Origin: Fidelibacterota bacterium
GTDB taxonomy: Bacteria; Fidelibacterota; UBA2242
Length of the DNA: 56,149 bases
Assembly: GCA_018002295.1 (NCBI GenBank)
Contig: JAGNGI010000006.1
Coordinates: forward strand, 1-56,149
Direction: 5' to 3'
Shown: positions 48,149-56,149 of the stretch, piece by piece
Position numbering within the stretch: position 1 is the first letter of the stretch
Layout: the number at the start of each line of letters is the position of its first letter
Position numbers and translations under genes: made by a program
The notes under the pieces: generated by a model
Told to the model about the DNA's origin: nothing
Databases searched by the model: none
What the model saw: the letters and a program-made list of their open reading frames with translations, nothing else

Positions 48149-49264
48149 ATGCCATATAAAACTGTTTTCGATGCCTACCATTTATATCATCTCCCGCAAT
48201 TCGATCCGGTTATTGACCTCTTGTTAAATGATAATCGCTTTGAGGTTTTTCTGACGACCTCAAGTGCTAATTTGCCAGATGAACAGAACCTGACGAAACA
48301 TATATTTCAGCGGCGCAATGTGCATTGCATTTTCGCTAATAATGAAGAAGAACGCGCCGCTAAGATTCGATCTCTTAATCCGGATGTATTCATCTGTGGT
48401 TGGTCGCGTTATCCAATCGAGAAATTCGTCACAGAAAAAACTCTGGTCGGTATGATCTATCACGGTATTGGAGTTAAACCATCCTATTGGCGAGATAACC
48501 ATCCACGATTGAATATCCGCTTTGTCGAGGGGCCTTTTCGTATGCGACAACTGCGTGAAAAAGGAATACAGACTGATTTGGAACTGACAGGCTTTCCCAA
48601 AATTGATCCGCTGTTCAATGGCCAGATTGCCAGCCGGGAGGAAATTTTACGTAATCTTGGGCTGGACTTTAATAAGAAGACTCTATTATATGCTCCGACC
48701 TTTTATCCCAGTAGTTTTGAATCATTTGGGATGAAATTACCAGAAATGGCTAAAGATTTGAACTTGATAATCAAATTGCATCAATGGTCTTATTTTATGG
48801 AAAAGTTTAGCGGGGTCAATCTGCGTCGCCATATTAAACTCACCAATAAAATCAGGAAGAAATACCCACAAGTAGTTATCATCGAACCGGAGCACTATAA
48901 TATTATTGACCTTTACCAAGTAGCTGATGTTTTATTGACGGAAGCCTCTTCGACTATTTATGAGTTTATGGCTTTACGCAAACATATAATCATTTGTGAT
49001 TTTTTCAAGAAAAAGATTGAACACTATCTCTTACCAAAACGAATTTATTTGCATCGTCTTGATCCCGAAATGCACGGAATTCTGACCGAATTTTGCTATC
49101 ACATCAAAAAACCGCAAGATTTACCTGTAGCTCTTGATAAATGTTTCCAACAACCTGACCCGTTTGTCGAATTACGTGAAAAATACATCGCAGATATGCT
49201 TTATAAATTAGATGGTAGAGCCTCTGAAAGAATTCGGAATTCAATATTAAGTAAAGTAAATTAA
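48149..49264 (+). CDS. CDP-glycerol glycerophosphotransferase-family protein (module 1)
   Basis: A 371-residue GT-B-like transferase of the TagB/TagF type (Glyphos_transf). Diagnostic stretches: 'GMIYHGIGVKPSYW', 'LELTGFPKIDPL', 'LLYAPTFYPSSFESF', 'LIIKLHQWSYF', and near the C-terminus 'VADVLLTEASSTIYEFMALRK'. Such enzymes transfer a phospho-alcohol from a CDP donor to a glycan or lipid acceptor. It is a clear paralogue of the gene at 51755, sharing all these blocks. Here it probably decorates LPS or another surface glycan, since the neighbours include LicD and LPS-kinase-like genes. No signal peptide; cytosolic face. Confidence 0.83.
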   Translation: MPYKTVFDAYHLYHLPQFDPVIDLLLNDNRFEVFLTTSSANLPDEQNLTKHIFQRRNVHCIFANNEEERAAKIRSLNPDVFICGWSRYPIEKFVTEKTLVGMIYHGIGVKPSYWRDNHPRLNIRFVEGPFRMRQLREKGIQTDLELTGFPKIDPLFNGQIASREEILRNLGLDFNKKTLLYAPTFYPSSFESFGMKLPEMAKDLNLIIKLHQWSYFMEKFSGVNLRRHIKLTNKIRKKYPQVVIIEPEHYNIIDLYQVADVLLTEASSTIYEFMALRKHIIICDFFKKKIEHYLLPKRIYLHRLDPEMHGILTEFCYHIKKPQDLPVALDKCFQQPDPFVELREKYIADMLYKLDGRASERIRNSILSKVN

Positions 49265-49295
49265 ATTTAATTAATAATATGAATCAGGAATATTT

Positions 49296-50024
49296 ATGAA
49301 AGTGATAATATTAGCGGCGGGAAATGCCATTCGGTTAGCTTCTCTCGCTAATGGAAGTCCTAAGTGTCTTTTGCCGCTTGGTAATACGACAATTTTAGGT
49401 AAACAATTACACAATCTGGAAAAAGTCGGGTTAACAGATGTGATTCTCTCGGTTGGTTATAAAGTCGAAAAAGTCGAAGAGTATCTGAAAAACTTTCGGA
49501 CTAATTTGAAAATCCATCTCGAATTCAATCCGTTTTATGACATTTCCAATAATATCGTTTCACTCTGGAACGTCCGTCACTTGGTATGGAATCAGCCAAT
49601 TATTATCATTAATGGCGATAATGTATTTGATTATCAAATACTTTCGCTTTTACTGGAATCACCTTTTGAAAATGTTCTGATGATCCAAGAAAAAGATGAA
49701 TATGACGGTGATGATATGAAGGTCAAAACCGAAAATGATCGGCTTCTGGCTATTAATAAAACTATGAAAAGTTCAGAAGCCAACGGTGAATCTATCGGAA
49801 TAATGAAATTTTCGGCCGAAGGTTGTGCACAACTGATGCAAAAAATAGTGGAAATGACTCGCAATAAGGAAAATTTGCAGGTTTGGTATTTACGATCAAT
49901 CCAGGAATTGATAAATGATGGCTTACCGGTTCACGTTTGCCGAATAAACGGATTGAAATGGGAAGAAGTGGATTTCCCGGAAGATTATTTACGCGTAAAA
50001 AATATGAATTGGGAAGGTAATTGA
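49296..50024 (+). CDS. Nucleotidyltransferase, LicC/phosphocholine-cytidylyltransferase-like
   Basis: A 242-residue NTP transferase. It opens with 'MKVIILAAGNAIRLASLANG', the NTP-binding loop variant AAGxxxRL, followed by 'SPKCLLPLGNTTILGKQLHNL'. The metal/substrate residues lie in 'IIIINGDNVFD', and 'WEEVDFPEDYLRVKNMNW' closes the fold as in LicC-like enzymes. It would activate a phosphorylated alcohol (choline phosphate, glycerol phosphate or similar) with CTP. It lies 31 bp after a CDP-alcohol-using transferase and 12 bp before licD, and is a paralogue of the gene at 50948. Confidence 0.8.
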   Translation: MKVIILAAGNAIRLASLANGSPKCLLPLGNTTILGKQLHNLEKVGLTDVILSVGYKVEKVEEYLKNFRTNLKIHLEFNPFYDISNNIVSLWNVRHLVWNQPIIIINGDNVFDYQILSLLLESPFENVLMIQEKDEYDGDDMKVKTENDRLLAINKTMKSSEANGESIGIMKFSAEGCAQLMQKIVEMTRNKENLQVWYLRSIQELINDGLPVHVCRINGLKWEEVDFPEDYLRVKNMNWEGN

Positions 50025-50036
50025 TCGGGAAAAAAT

Positions 50037-50663
50037 ATGTCAGGTAAAATAAAATTGGATGACAAATATCTGGAAAAATCGCTAAGACTTCTTGAGCGCG
50101 CCACAACATTTCTGGAGAAATATAATATTCCATACTGGCTGGAAGGTGGGACTCTTTTAGGAATTATCAGAGAAAATAGACTGCTTCCCTGGGATAACGA
50201 CCTGGATATTTCCATCCGTTCCGAAGATTTTGATCGTTTGCGGCGTATTCTGCCTAAGTTCTTCTACCGGGGAATGATTGCTAAAGTCAGAGAGCACAAA
50301 ATCGATGATCCCCCGTTCCAAAAAGGAGAGGTCCGGCTAATAAAGGTTTATGCCACCAAATATCTATTTTTCAAGTCTCCGCTCGTTTTGGACATCTTCG
50401 TTAAGAAAAAATTAGATGATCAATACTATTGGGTGGTTGGAGTAAAGCGGAGGGCAAAGAAAGCGGTTCCGGCTCGTTTTTATGATGAACTGACGACCGT
50501 TCAGTTTAACAATAAAACTTATTCGATTCCGAAATTGACTGATGAATATCTGACTTATCGTTATGGTGATTGGCGCACTCCGGTCAAAACCTGGAATTAT
50601 ATAAAGGATGATCAATCAATCGTATCAGTTAGTGAAAGAACAACCCAAAGAACGACTGATTAA
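50037..50663 (+). CDS. LicD-family phospho-alcohol transferase
   Basis: A 208-residue protein with the LicD nucleotidyltransferase-fold signature 'PYWLEGGTLLGIIRENRLL' then 'PWDNDLDISI', where the Asp pair binds metal. Residues about 130-200 include 'VKRRAKKAVPARFYDEL' and 'YLTYRYGDWRTPVKTWNY', also LicD-like. LicD proteins transfer phosphocholine or related groups to surface sugars. It is somewhat shorter than pneumococcal LicD (about 270). The ATG at 50037 is preceded by GGGAAA. A 284-bp gap follows with no gene that I can see. Confidence 0.85.
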   Translation: MSGKIKLDDKYLEKSLRLLERATTFLEKYNIPYWLEGGTLLGIIRENRLLPWDNDLDISIRSEDFDRLRRILPKFFYRGMIAKVREHKIDDPPFQKGEVRLIKVYATKYLFFKSPLVLDIFVKKKLDDQYYWVVGVKRRAKKAVPARFYDELTTVQFNNKTYSIPKLTDEYLTYRYGDWRTPVKTWNYIKDDQSIVSVSERTTQRTTD

Positions 50664-50947
50664 TTTTATTTTCAGTACATTTCTGAAGAAAGAAGAGAGT
50701 CTTTATTAGGATTTGCTGATAATTGAAGAAATTTAGACGAGATTGAACCTACGATCGCGGAAGCACATTCTAAATTGTTATATTTTCTTTATAATCATAC
50801 TAATTAGTGAGCAACCGATTTCATTCAAAAAGTTCGGAATAATACAAGAACCATCGACTGATTTTGGCAATTTTAGTCTTTATCGCCTAAATTAAGCGGA
50901 TTTTTGTATATAGAAATAGGATAATAACTAAATAGGAAAATAAGTTA

Positions 50948-51685
50948 ATGAAAGCCGTAATACTTGCCGCCGGAGCCGCGCGTCGCTTAGCGCCTATGAT
51001 TAATTCGATTCCGAAATGTCTGATTAAAATTGGAGATAAGTCAATACTTGAAAACCAGCTGGATGCCTTGCAATTCTATGGAATCGAAGATGTCTTGATA
51101 GTCGTCGGTTATCTCAAAGAGCAGATCATCGAGAAAATCGGCAACCAGTATAAAACAATGAATATTTCCTACATCGAAAACCCGCTTTTTTCTTCGACGA
51201 ATACGGTTTACTCGCTCTGGCTGGCGCGCGAATATTTTGCCGATCAGGATTTTTTCTATTTTAACGCCGATGTGCTTTTTCATCACTGTTTAATCAGAAA
51301 ACTTTTAGAAGCGCCTTACGAATCTGCTATGGGTGTGGAAGTCAAGCAATGCGGTGAAGAAGAAGTAAAAGTCATCGTTGACGATAAACTGCGTATTCGG
51401 CGGATCGGTAAGAAACTCAATCCAGCCGATTGTCTCGGTGAATTTGTGGGCGTTGCCAAATTCGGTTCGTCTTTGACAGCCGACTTTATCAATGCTTTGA
51501 AGGCGGTAATTGATGAAGGTTTGCAGATGTCATTTTTCGAAGCCGCCGTCGATCGGATTCTTGATCAGCACGCTTTGTATTCGGTTGATATAAGCAAAAT
51601 ACCGGTCATCGAAATTGATTTCCCGGAAGACCTCGAACGTGCTCGCCAGCAAATCTATCCGAAAATCATCAGTTTTATTGATTAA
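50948..51685 (+). CDS. Nucleotidyltransferase, phosphocholine-cytidylyltransferase-like (module 2)
   Basis: A 245-residue protein: 'MKAVILAAGAARRLAPMINS', 'PKCLIKIGDKSILENQLDAL', 'YIENPLFSSTNTVYSLWLAR', 'DFFYFNADVLFHHCLIRKLL' and 'EIDFPEDLERARQQIYP'. The 'ENPlfsSTNtvYSLWlAr' stretch is typical of phosphocholine cytidylyltransferase-like enzymes. It shares the plan of the gene at 49296 but diverges in mid-sequence, so the two may activate different alcohols. It precedes the paralogous transferase at 51755 by 69 bp. Confidence 0.82.
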   Translation: MKAVILAAGAARRLAPMINSIPKCLIKIGDKSILENQLDALQFYGIEDVLIVVGYLKEQIIEKIGNQYKTMNISYIENPLFSSTNTVYSLWLAREYFADQDFFYFNADVLFHHCLIRKLLEAPYESAMGVEVKQCGEEEVKVIVDDKLRIRRIGKKLNPADCLGEFVGVAKFGSSLTADFINALKAVIDEGLQMSFFEAAVDRILDQHALYSVDISKIPVIEIDFPEDLERARQQIYPKIISFID

Positions 51686-51754
51686 CCGTAAAACTCGTTT
51701 ATCATATTTAGTGTTTCAAATGGAAGGTATTATAATGGTGAGAGGTAATTAGTA

Positions 51755-52843
51755 ATGACGTTGGTCCTCTTTCACCTTCATCATCTTTATTATCTGCCAC
51801 AGTTTTTACCGGTGGCGCAGGCGATGGAGCGTGATGGTGCTTTTGAAGTGTTTTACTCAACGGTAATAGATAAAAGTCGTAATGATTATGAATGGTCGCG
51901 AAAAATTATCGGTGATTTGGGCGGAAATTTTATTACAGCTGATAATGAAAAAGAGCGTGTCGAAAAGATAATTAAGCAAAATTTCGATGTTGTGGTTTTC
52001 GGCAAAAGCCGCGGTGCGGAAAAGTTTTGCCGGCCTTCATCCCTGGCAGTTTTGCTATATCACGGAATAGGGGTAAAAGCCTGTTATTATACTGACTACA
52101 ATCCACGGATAGATGTGCGCTATGTCGAGAGTCAATATCGCCTGGAAGAATTGCGGCGACGGAATATCAAGACTGAGTTGGTCATAACCGGTTTCCCCAA
52201 ATTGGACCCACTGATAGACAGTTCTGTTAGAGATTATTATTCCGACAAGTATCATTTGGCGAAAAGCAAACCGACGATCTTATATGCCCCGACCTTTTAT
52301 CCGAGTTCGATTGAAGTTTTTGGCGAATCGCTGGCAGAGCAGACGAAGGATTTTAACCTCATCGTCAAATTGCATCATTTTTCCTGGTTAATGAAAAAAT
52401 ATCAACATCAGCGCGACCTCTGGCAAACCCTAATGCAAAAGTATGAACATGTCCGTTTGGCTCCGGTCGAGGAATACAATATAGTGCCGCTTTTTTCGTG
52501 CAGTGATATTTTAGTAACAGAAGCGTCGTCAACGGCTTTTGAATATCTCGCTACCAGCCGCCCGATAATCATCGCTGATTTTGTTAAATTGCGCTGGAAG
52601 CACCGCCTTTTTCGAAAAAATTTCGAGCGGCAACGTCTTGACTCGGCGATAATTGACGAACTCGATTTTGCCTATAACCTCGAACAGAAGCAAGATTTGC
52701 ACGATGTACTGAATCGTGCAATGCATGACGTTGAGGGGAAGAGACACTTGCTGACCCGGAAACGGGATCAGTTTCTGGGAAATGTTGATGGCAAGGCATC
52801 CGAGCGAGTAGTCGCTGATTTGAAAAATCGTCTGAATAAGTAA
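51755..52843 (+). CDS. CDP-glycerol glycerophosphotransferase-family protein (module 2)
   Basis: A 362-residue paralogue of the gene at 48149. Shared blocks: 'LFHLHHLYYLPQFLPV' (compare 'FDAYHLYHLPQFDPV'), 'VLLYHGIGVKACYY', 'LVITGFPKLDPLI', 'ILYAPTFYPSSIEVFG', 'LIVKLHHFSWLM' and 'CSDILVTEASSTAFEYLATSR'. It should transfer a CDP-linked phospho-alcohol to an envelope glycan. The next transferase starts 2 bp after its stop, so the two are translated together. Confidence 0.83.
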   Translation: MTLVLFHLHHLYYLPQFLPVAQAMERDGAFEVFYSTVIDKSRNDYEWSRKIIGDLGGNFITADNEKERVEKIIKQNFDVVVFGKSRGAEKFCRPSSLAVLLYHGIGVKACYYTDYNPRIDVRYVESQYRLEELRRRNIKTELVITGFPKLDPLIDSSVRDYYSDKYHLAKSKPTILYAPTFYPSSIEVFGESLAEQTKDFNLIVKLHHFSWLMKKYQHQRDLWQTLMQKYEHVRLAPVEEYNIVPLFSCSDILVTEASSTAFEYLATSRPIIIADFVKLRWKHRLFRKNFERQRLDSAIIDELDFAYNLEQKQDLHDVLNRAMHDVEGKRHLLTRKRDQFLGNVDGKASERVVADLKNRLNK

Positions 52844-52845
52844 AA

Positions 52846-53880
52846 ATGCGCTATTTATTTTTTATCACCAAGCCGTATTCAATTAGCGTTATCCGGCCGT
52901 TGTATGAGGAAATTTTACGCGGAGCGTGGGGGGAGGCTTTAATATTTGCTACACCGCCAGTCAAAGCCCTGATTGATTTTGCGGCGCCTTCAACTGATTC
53001 GATTCAAGCGGCGATAGATTTCCAGCCGGAAATTGTTTTCGTGCCGGGCAATTTCGTTCACGATAAAATTCCCGGTTTAAAGGTGCAAATTTTTCACGGA
53101 CTATGTGAGGAGAAGGGCGGACATTATAAAATTACTGGTTTCTTCGATCTCTACTGTACCAGCGGTCCCTTAATTACCGAAAAATTTTTGCAATTGTCAA
53201 AAAAGTATGGTTTTTTTAAAGTAAAGGAAACTGGCTGGCCGAAAGTTGACAATCTACTGAAGCCACATAATCGAAATGAAATTTGTCATAGTCTACAGAT
53301 TGACCCGCAGAGCAAAATAATTCTATACGCTCCGACTTTTAGCCCGAAATTCAAATCCTCAAACGAAATACTAAAAGTTTTCAATGATATACCCCGTTCT
53401 GGTGAACAGTGGATCATTAAGTTTCACGATCTAATGGCTTCCGAAGACCGCCGGTGTTTTGAAAAATTGCCCCGGGATAAATTCCGGATCTATACTGGCT
53501 ACGATAATACTCCATTATTACAAGTTGCCGATGTTTTGATATCGGATACTTCGTCAATAGTGTATGAATTTATGCTGTTGGATAAACCGGTGGTAACAAT
53601 CGGCGCGAAAGTCAGGCAAGAAAAAGCACTTAACATTGAATCGGCGTCAGATTTGCGGATGGCGGTCGAGCGTTCACTGGAAAATCCGCAGGAATTCGCT
53701 GAAAATCGGCGCCGAACGCTGGCACAGATTCATCCTTACATTGATACATTAAATAGTCAACGCGTTCTACAAGCGGTAGAAGAATTTTTGAGGGGCATGG
53801 CTCCCGGACAATTGAAGAAAAAACCATTAAATCTTTATCGTAAATATAAAGTGCGCAAACAATTAGGTGTCTGGTTTTGA
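52846..53880 (+). CDS. CDP-glycerol glycerophosphotransferase-like protein (third, divergent)
   Basis: A 344-residue member of the same superfamily but more distant: 'KVQIFHGLCEEKGGHYKITG', 'KETGWPKVDNLL', 'IILYAPTFSPKFKSSNEIL', 'QWIIKFHDLM' and 'VADVLISDTSSIVYEFMLLDKPVVTIG'. The central FHG and DTSS(I/V)xYEF motifs are preserved. It opens with 'MRYLFFITKPYSISVIRPLY'. Probably acts on the product of, or in parallel with, the preceding transferase. Overlaps the downstream kinase gene by 14 bp. Confidence 0.8.
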   Translation: MRYLFFITKPYSISVIRPLYEEILRGAWGEALIFATPPVKALIDFAAPSTDSIQAAIDFQPEIVFVPGNFVHDKIPGLKVQIFHGLCEEKGGHYKITGFFDLYCTSGPLITEKFLQLSKKYGFFKVKETGWPKVDNLLKPHNRNEICHSLQIDPQSKIILYAPTFSPKFKSSNEILKVFNDIPRSGEQWIIKFHDLMASEDRRCFEKLPRDKFRIYTGYDNTPLLQVADVLISDTSSIVYEFMLLDKPVVTIGAKVRQEKALNIESASDLRMAVERSLENPQEFAENRRRTLAQIHPYIDTLNSQRVLQAVEEFLRGMAPGQLKKKPLNLYRKYKVRKQLGVWF

Positions 53881-54685
53881 AATGTGTTGTCGAGCGTTAC
53901 ATGGCGAAGAGCTTACTCCAGAACAGCTGAAGCATTTGTGCGACCGCGATTGGATTCGCAACAACGCTCGTCATATTTACAAAGATAAGGTCAATATCCT
54001 AGCGGAAATCGAAGTGGAAATAAACGGAGTCCCGCAGGCAGTCGTGATTAAATTATTTGGCTGGCGCAACCGGATTTCCTACTGGTTAAGTCCCTTTATG
54101 CGTTCACGTGCCAAGAAATCCTGGGACGCTTCATTTAGTTTGCTGAAATGCGGGGTCAAAGTTCCCAAGCCGCTTACGGTTTATACTCAGCGTCGTTTTG
54201 GATTTATCAAATGCAATTTTTTATTAACCGAGAAAATAGAAAATTTTACCCTGGCGCGTAATTGGTTAAGAGACCCACACGCTAAGCCGTCCGATAAAAG
54301 AATTATCGTTGAAACTCTTGCTGAAATGGTCAGGAAAATGCACCAAGCCGGTATGGTGCATTCAGATTTGACGCCAGGGAATTTTCTCATCAATATCAAT
54401 AATCCGTCTGAAATTTATCTAATTGATCTTAACCGTCTAAAACATAAAATATTTCTGACTCGGTCGTTAAAAATAGATGATGTCGCCAAATTGAATTTGT
54501 GTCAATGTGGCTTTGCTGAGGAACATTCCGATTGCTTATGGATAATATTTCTTGAAAAATATGATAAAGAAGAGTTTGAGAAAAATAAATTAGCCCTGCG
54601 TTTGGCGATGCGTCGTCTTAAAAATCGTCGAGCTATGAAATCTTTACGGAAATCATCAAAACCGAAAAATTTGCCGACACCGTGA
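53867..54685 (+). CDS. WaaP/KdkA-like lipopolysaccharide sugar kinase
   Basis: A 272-residue protein-kinase-fold enzyme. The catalytic loop 'MHQAGMVHSDLTPGNFLI' (HxDLxxxN) and the metal-binding 'IYLIDLNRLKHK' are typical of LPS core or Kdo kinases. The N-lobe Lys is in 'QAVVIKLFGW'. These kinases phosphorylate heptose or Kdo in the inner core, supporting an LPS target for the cluster. Start GTG 53867 overlaps the preceding gene; ATG 53882 is an alternative. It overlaps the next gene by 4 bp. Confidence 0.8.
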   Translation: MSGFEMCCRALHGEELTPEQLKHLCDRDWIRNNARHIYKDKVNILAEIEVEINGVPQAVVIKLFGWRNRISYWLSPFMRSRAKKSWDASFSLLKCGVKVPKPLTVYTQRRFGFIKCNFLLTEKIENFTLARNWLRDPHAKPSDKRIIVETLAEMVRKMHQAGMVHSDLTPGNFLININNPSEIYLIDLNRLKHKIFLTRSLKIDDVAKLNLCQCGFAEEHSDCLWIIFLEKYDKEEFEKNKLALRLAMRRLKNRRAMKSLRKSSKPKNLPTP

Positions 54686-55425
54686 AAATAAGGTTTTCTA
54701 AAAAATTAATTTTTATCGGGTGGATTGGATTAACTAACCTACTATTTGCCCAAAATCGTATTATCAGTCGCTTTCCGATTGGTGAGGAATTGACTTACTC
54801 CGCCTGGTTCAACTTTATGAAAGTCGGTTACTCGACTATAACTATCAAAGCCATCGAATCGGTAGATGGATTTCCGGTGTATCACGTTGAATCAATAACC
54901 AAAACAAGTCCCTTCTACGGTAAAATTTATCGGGTGAACGATCGGTTTAATTCTTGGATTGATCTGGATGGTCTCTTTTCGCGGCGTTATGAAAAAAGTT
55001 TGCAGGAAGGAAAATATAAAAAGGATTACCAGACTTATTTTGATTATAACGAGAAAAAAGCCTATACCTCGCGTGATACGTTGGATATTGACGGTCGAAT
55101 GCATGATGCTCTATCGGTAATATTTTGGGTGCGGGCGGAATATTTATTTCCTGGTCGGATTATTCGACTTAATAATTTCGACAATAATAAATTGCGACTT
55201 TTTAATGTAATCGTTAGTGGTGTCGAAACATTGAAAGTTCCGGCTGGCGAATTCCAGTGTTTTGTGTTAGAGCCATATTCCGATGATGGGAAATTATTCA
55301 AAAATCAGAATAAAATGACAATTTATCTTAGTAATGACTCCTTGCGTTTACCGGTGATGATTGATAACGAAGCCAATTTTGGGCGAATGATTTTTAAACT
55401 CGAGAACCGGACAGTTCACCAATAG
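54682..55425 (+). CDS. DUF3108-domain exported protein
   Basis: A 247-residue protein starting at GTG 54682, overlapping the kinase stop. A signal peptide (about 1-24, 'LIFIGWIGLTNLLFAQ') is followed by 'RFPIGEELTYSAWFNFMKVG', 'YHVESITKTSPFYGKIYRVN', 'DRFNSWIDLDGLFSRRYEKS' and 'VPAGEFQCFVLEPY', the usual DUF3108 order. DUF3108 proteins are predicted periplasmic/outer-membrane-facing beta proteins of unknown biochemistry, often near envelope genes. Last gene of the decoration cluster. Confidence 0.8.
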   Translation: MKIRFSKKLIFIGWIGLTNLLFAQNRIISRFPIGEELTYSAWFNFMKVGYSTITIKAIESVDGFPVYHVESITKTSPFYGKIYRVNDRFNSWIDLDGLFSRRYEKSLQEGKYKKDYQTYFDYNEKKAYTSRDTLDIDGRMHDALSVIFWVRAEYLFPGRIIRLNNFDNNKLRLFNVIVSGVETLKVPAGEFQCFVLEPYSDDGKLFKNQNKMTIYLSNDSLRLPVMIDNEANFGRMIFKLENRTVHQ

Positions 55426-55665
55426 CAGGTTCGCGGAAAACCGCAATCATTTTCAAGGTCATGATTTTTAATGAAATTAGAATAAAATTTTCGACCACTT
55501 ACTTTAACCTATTTTCTTTTTTTCTCTATCCTAAAACTCAAACTTAATCAATTGATATCGGTAGATGAAAAATGATGCTCGGTTTCTGAAATTTACTCAA
55601 GAATTTATGGTTAGATTGGTTATCATACACAACCTACACAAGGTTTTTAATTTTACATTAGACAT

Positions 55666-56149
55666 ACGGCTTATGATCCCGCCAGGCGGGACTTACCACT
55701 GAGCTGGTGTTGGGTTATTCATAAAATTAAATAATCGGAGAAAAGTTTTTCACTATTTAAATATAGCCTTAACTGCTTCCTTAGTAGCGGTGGTGGGATT
55801 TCCTGCCTGACCGATTGAGACATCAGCCAGTTGGGCAGGCCCGCCTAATCATTCAGTCGGGCAGGCCCGCCTAATCAGTCAGTCGGGCAGGGAACCTACG
55901 ACACACGGCTTATGATCCCGCTAGGCGGGACTTACCACTGAGCTGGTGTTGTGTTATTCATAGAACTAAATAATCGGAGAAAAACTTAATACCATTGAAA
56001 TTTAGCCTTAGCGGCTTCCTTTGTAGCGGTGGTGGGATTTCCTGCCTGACCGATTGAGACATCAGCCAGTTGGGCAGGCCCGCCTAATCATTCAGTCGGG
56101 CAGGCCCGCCTAATCAGTCAGTCGGGCAGGGAACCTACGACACACGGCT
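55666..56149. repeat. 239-bp tandem repeat, cut by the window edge
   Basis: The unit starting at ACGGCTTATGATCCCG (55666) recurs at 55905 and begins a third time at 56144, a constant 239-bp period. The two full copies differ by scattered substitutions. Each contains a GC-rich hairpin (TCCCGCC/GGCGGGA), the word ACCACTGAGCTGGTGT and two-plus copies of a 26-bp subrepeat (GGGCAGGCCCGCC core, at 55833, 55859 and 55885 in copy 1). No ORF is supported. The rest of the 55426-55665 gap shows nothing recognisable. Confidence 0.85.

Noticed and set aside
55833-55890. 26-bp repeats as a CRISPR array
   Set aside because: The repeats are directly adjacent with no unique spacers and belong to a larger 239-bp tandem unit; no cas genes are present.

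Overview
The window (about 42% GC by eye) looks like a chromosomal contig from an uncultured, didermic bacterium of the Fibrobacterota-Chlorobiota-Bacteroidota (FCB) superphylum or a nearby candidate phylum. The clues are a C25 (gingipain/PorU-type) peptidase with a C-terminal FlgD-like sorting domain next to a PorV-like barrel, a TonB receptor/DUF4249-like lipoprotein pair, LolC/E-LolD lipoprotein export, and LPS-type decoration genes. The genus cannot be named from the sequence alone. The genetic code appears standard: a UGA-reading release factor (prfB, with its programmed frameshift) is present and many genes end in TGA.

Layout. 1-4822: a minus-strand accessory block (start of an off-edge gene, DUF4249-like lipoprotein, TonB-dependent receptor, a 5'-truncated DUF3103-like gene), then a gene-poor stretch with an imperfect inverted repeat and a mosaic of small hairpins. 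4823-12684: a type-II-GAPDH-like enzyme, then an MBL hydrolase-tilS-hpt-ftsH-folP-cdaA run, ending in a c-di-AMP synthase. 12706-20403: type IX secretion genes (C25 peptidase, PorV-like), FN3 lipoprotein, SLBB protein and an Lrp regulator. 20473-26225: prfB-lysS and the lolC/E-lolC/E-lolD exporter. 26226-30904: clpC and dnaK, each preceded by a strong sigma-54 type -24/-12 promoter. 31025-34023: tRNA-Cys, tRNA-Leu, then a NiCo-type riboswitch with its terminator ahead of a P-type metal ATPase. 34179-37707: a PAS/sigma-54 activator, a cysteine-less thioredoxin-fold protein and a radical SAM/SPASM enzyme. 38294-46708: an intracellular xylan/beta-glycan utilisation cluster (GH10, PfkB kinase, GH3, GH116-like, GPH symporter). 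46949-47995: a thioredoxin-TPR protein with an in-frame TGA exactly at the first redox cysteine, followed by a SECIS-like hairpin, i.e. a probable selenoprotein. 48149-55425: a surface-glycan decoration cluster with two parallel nucleotidyltransferase/CDP-glycerol-type transferase modules, LicD, a third transferase, a WaaP/Kdo-kinase-like protein and a DUF3108 protein. 55426-56149: gene-free, with a 239-bp tandem repeat running off the right edge.

The most striking items are the probable selenocysteine thioredoxin (two natural recoding events, Sec and RF2 frameshifting, in one window), sigma-54 promoters in front of the major chaperone genes, the NiCo riboswitch on a P-type ATPase, and the duplicated phospho-alcohol transfer modules.
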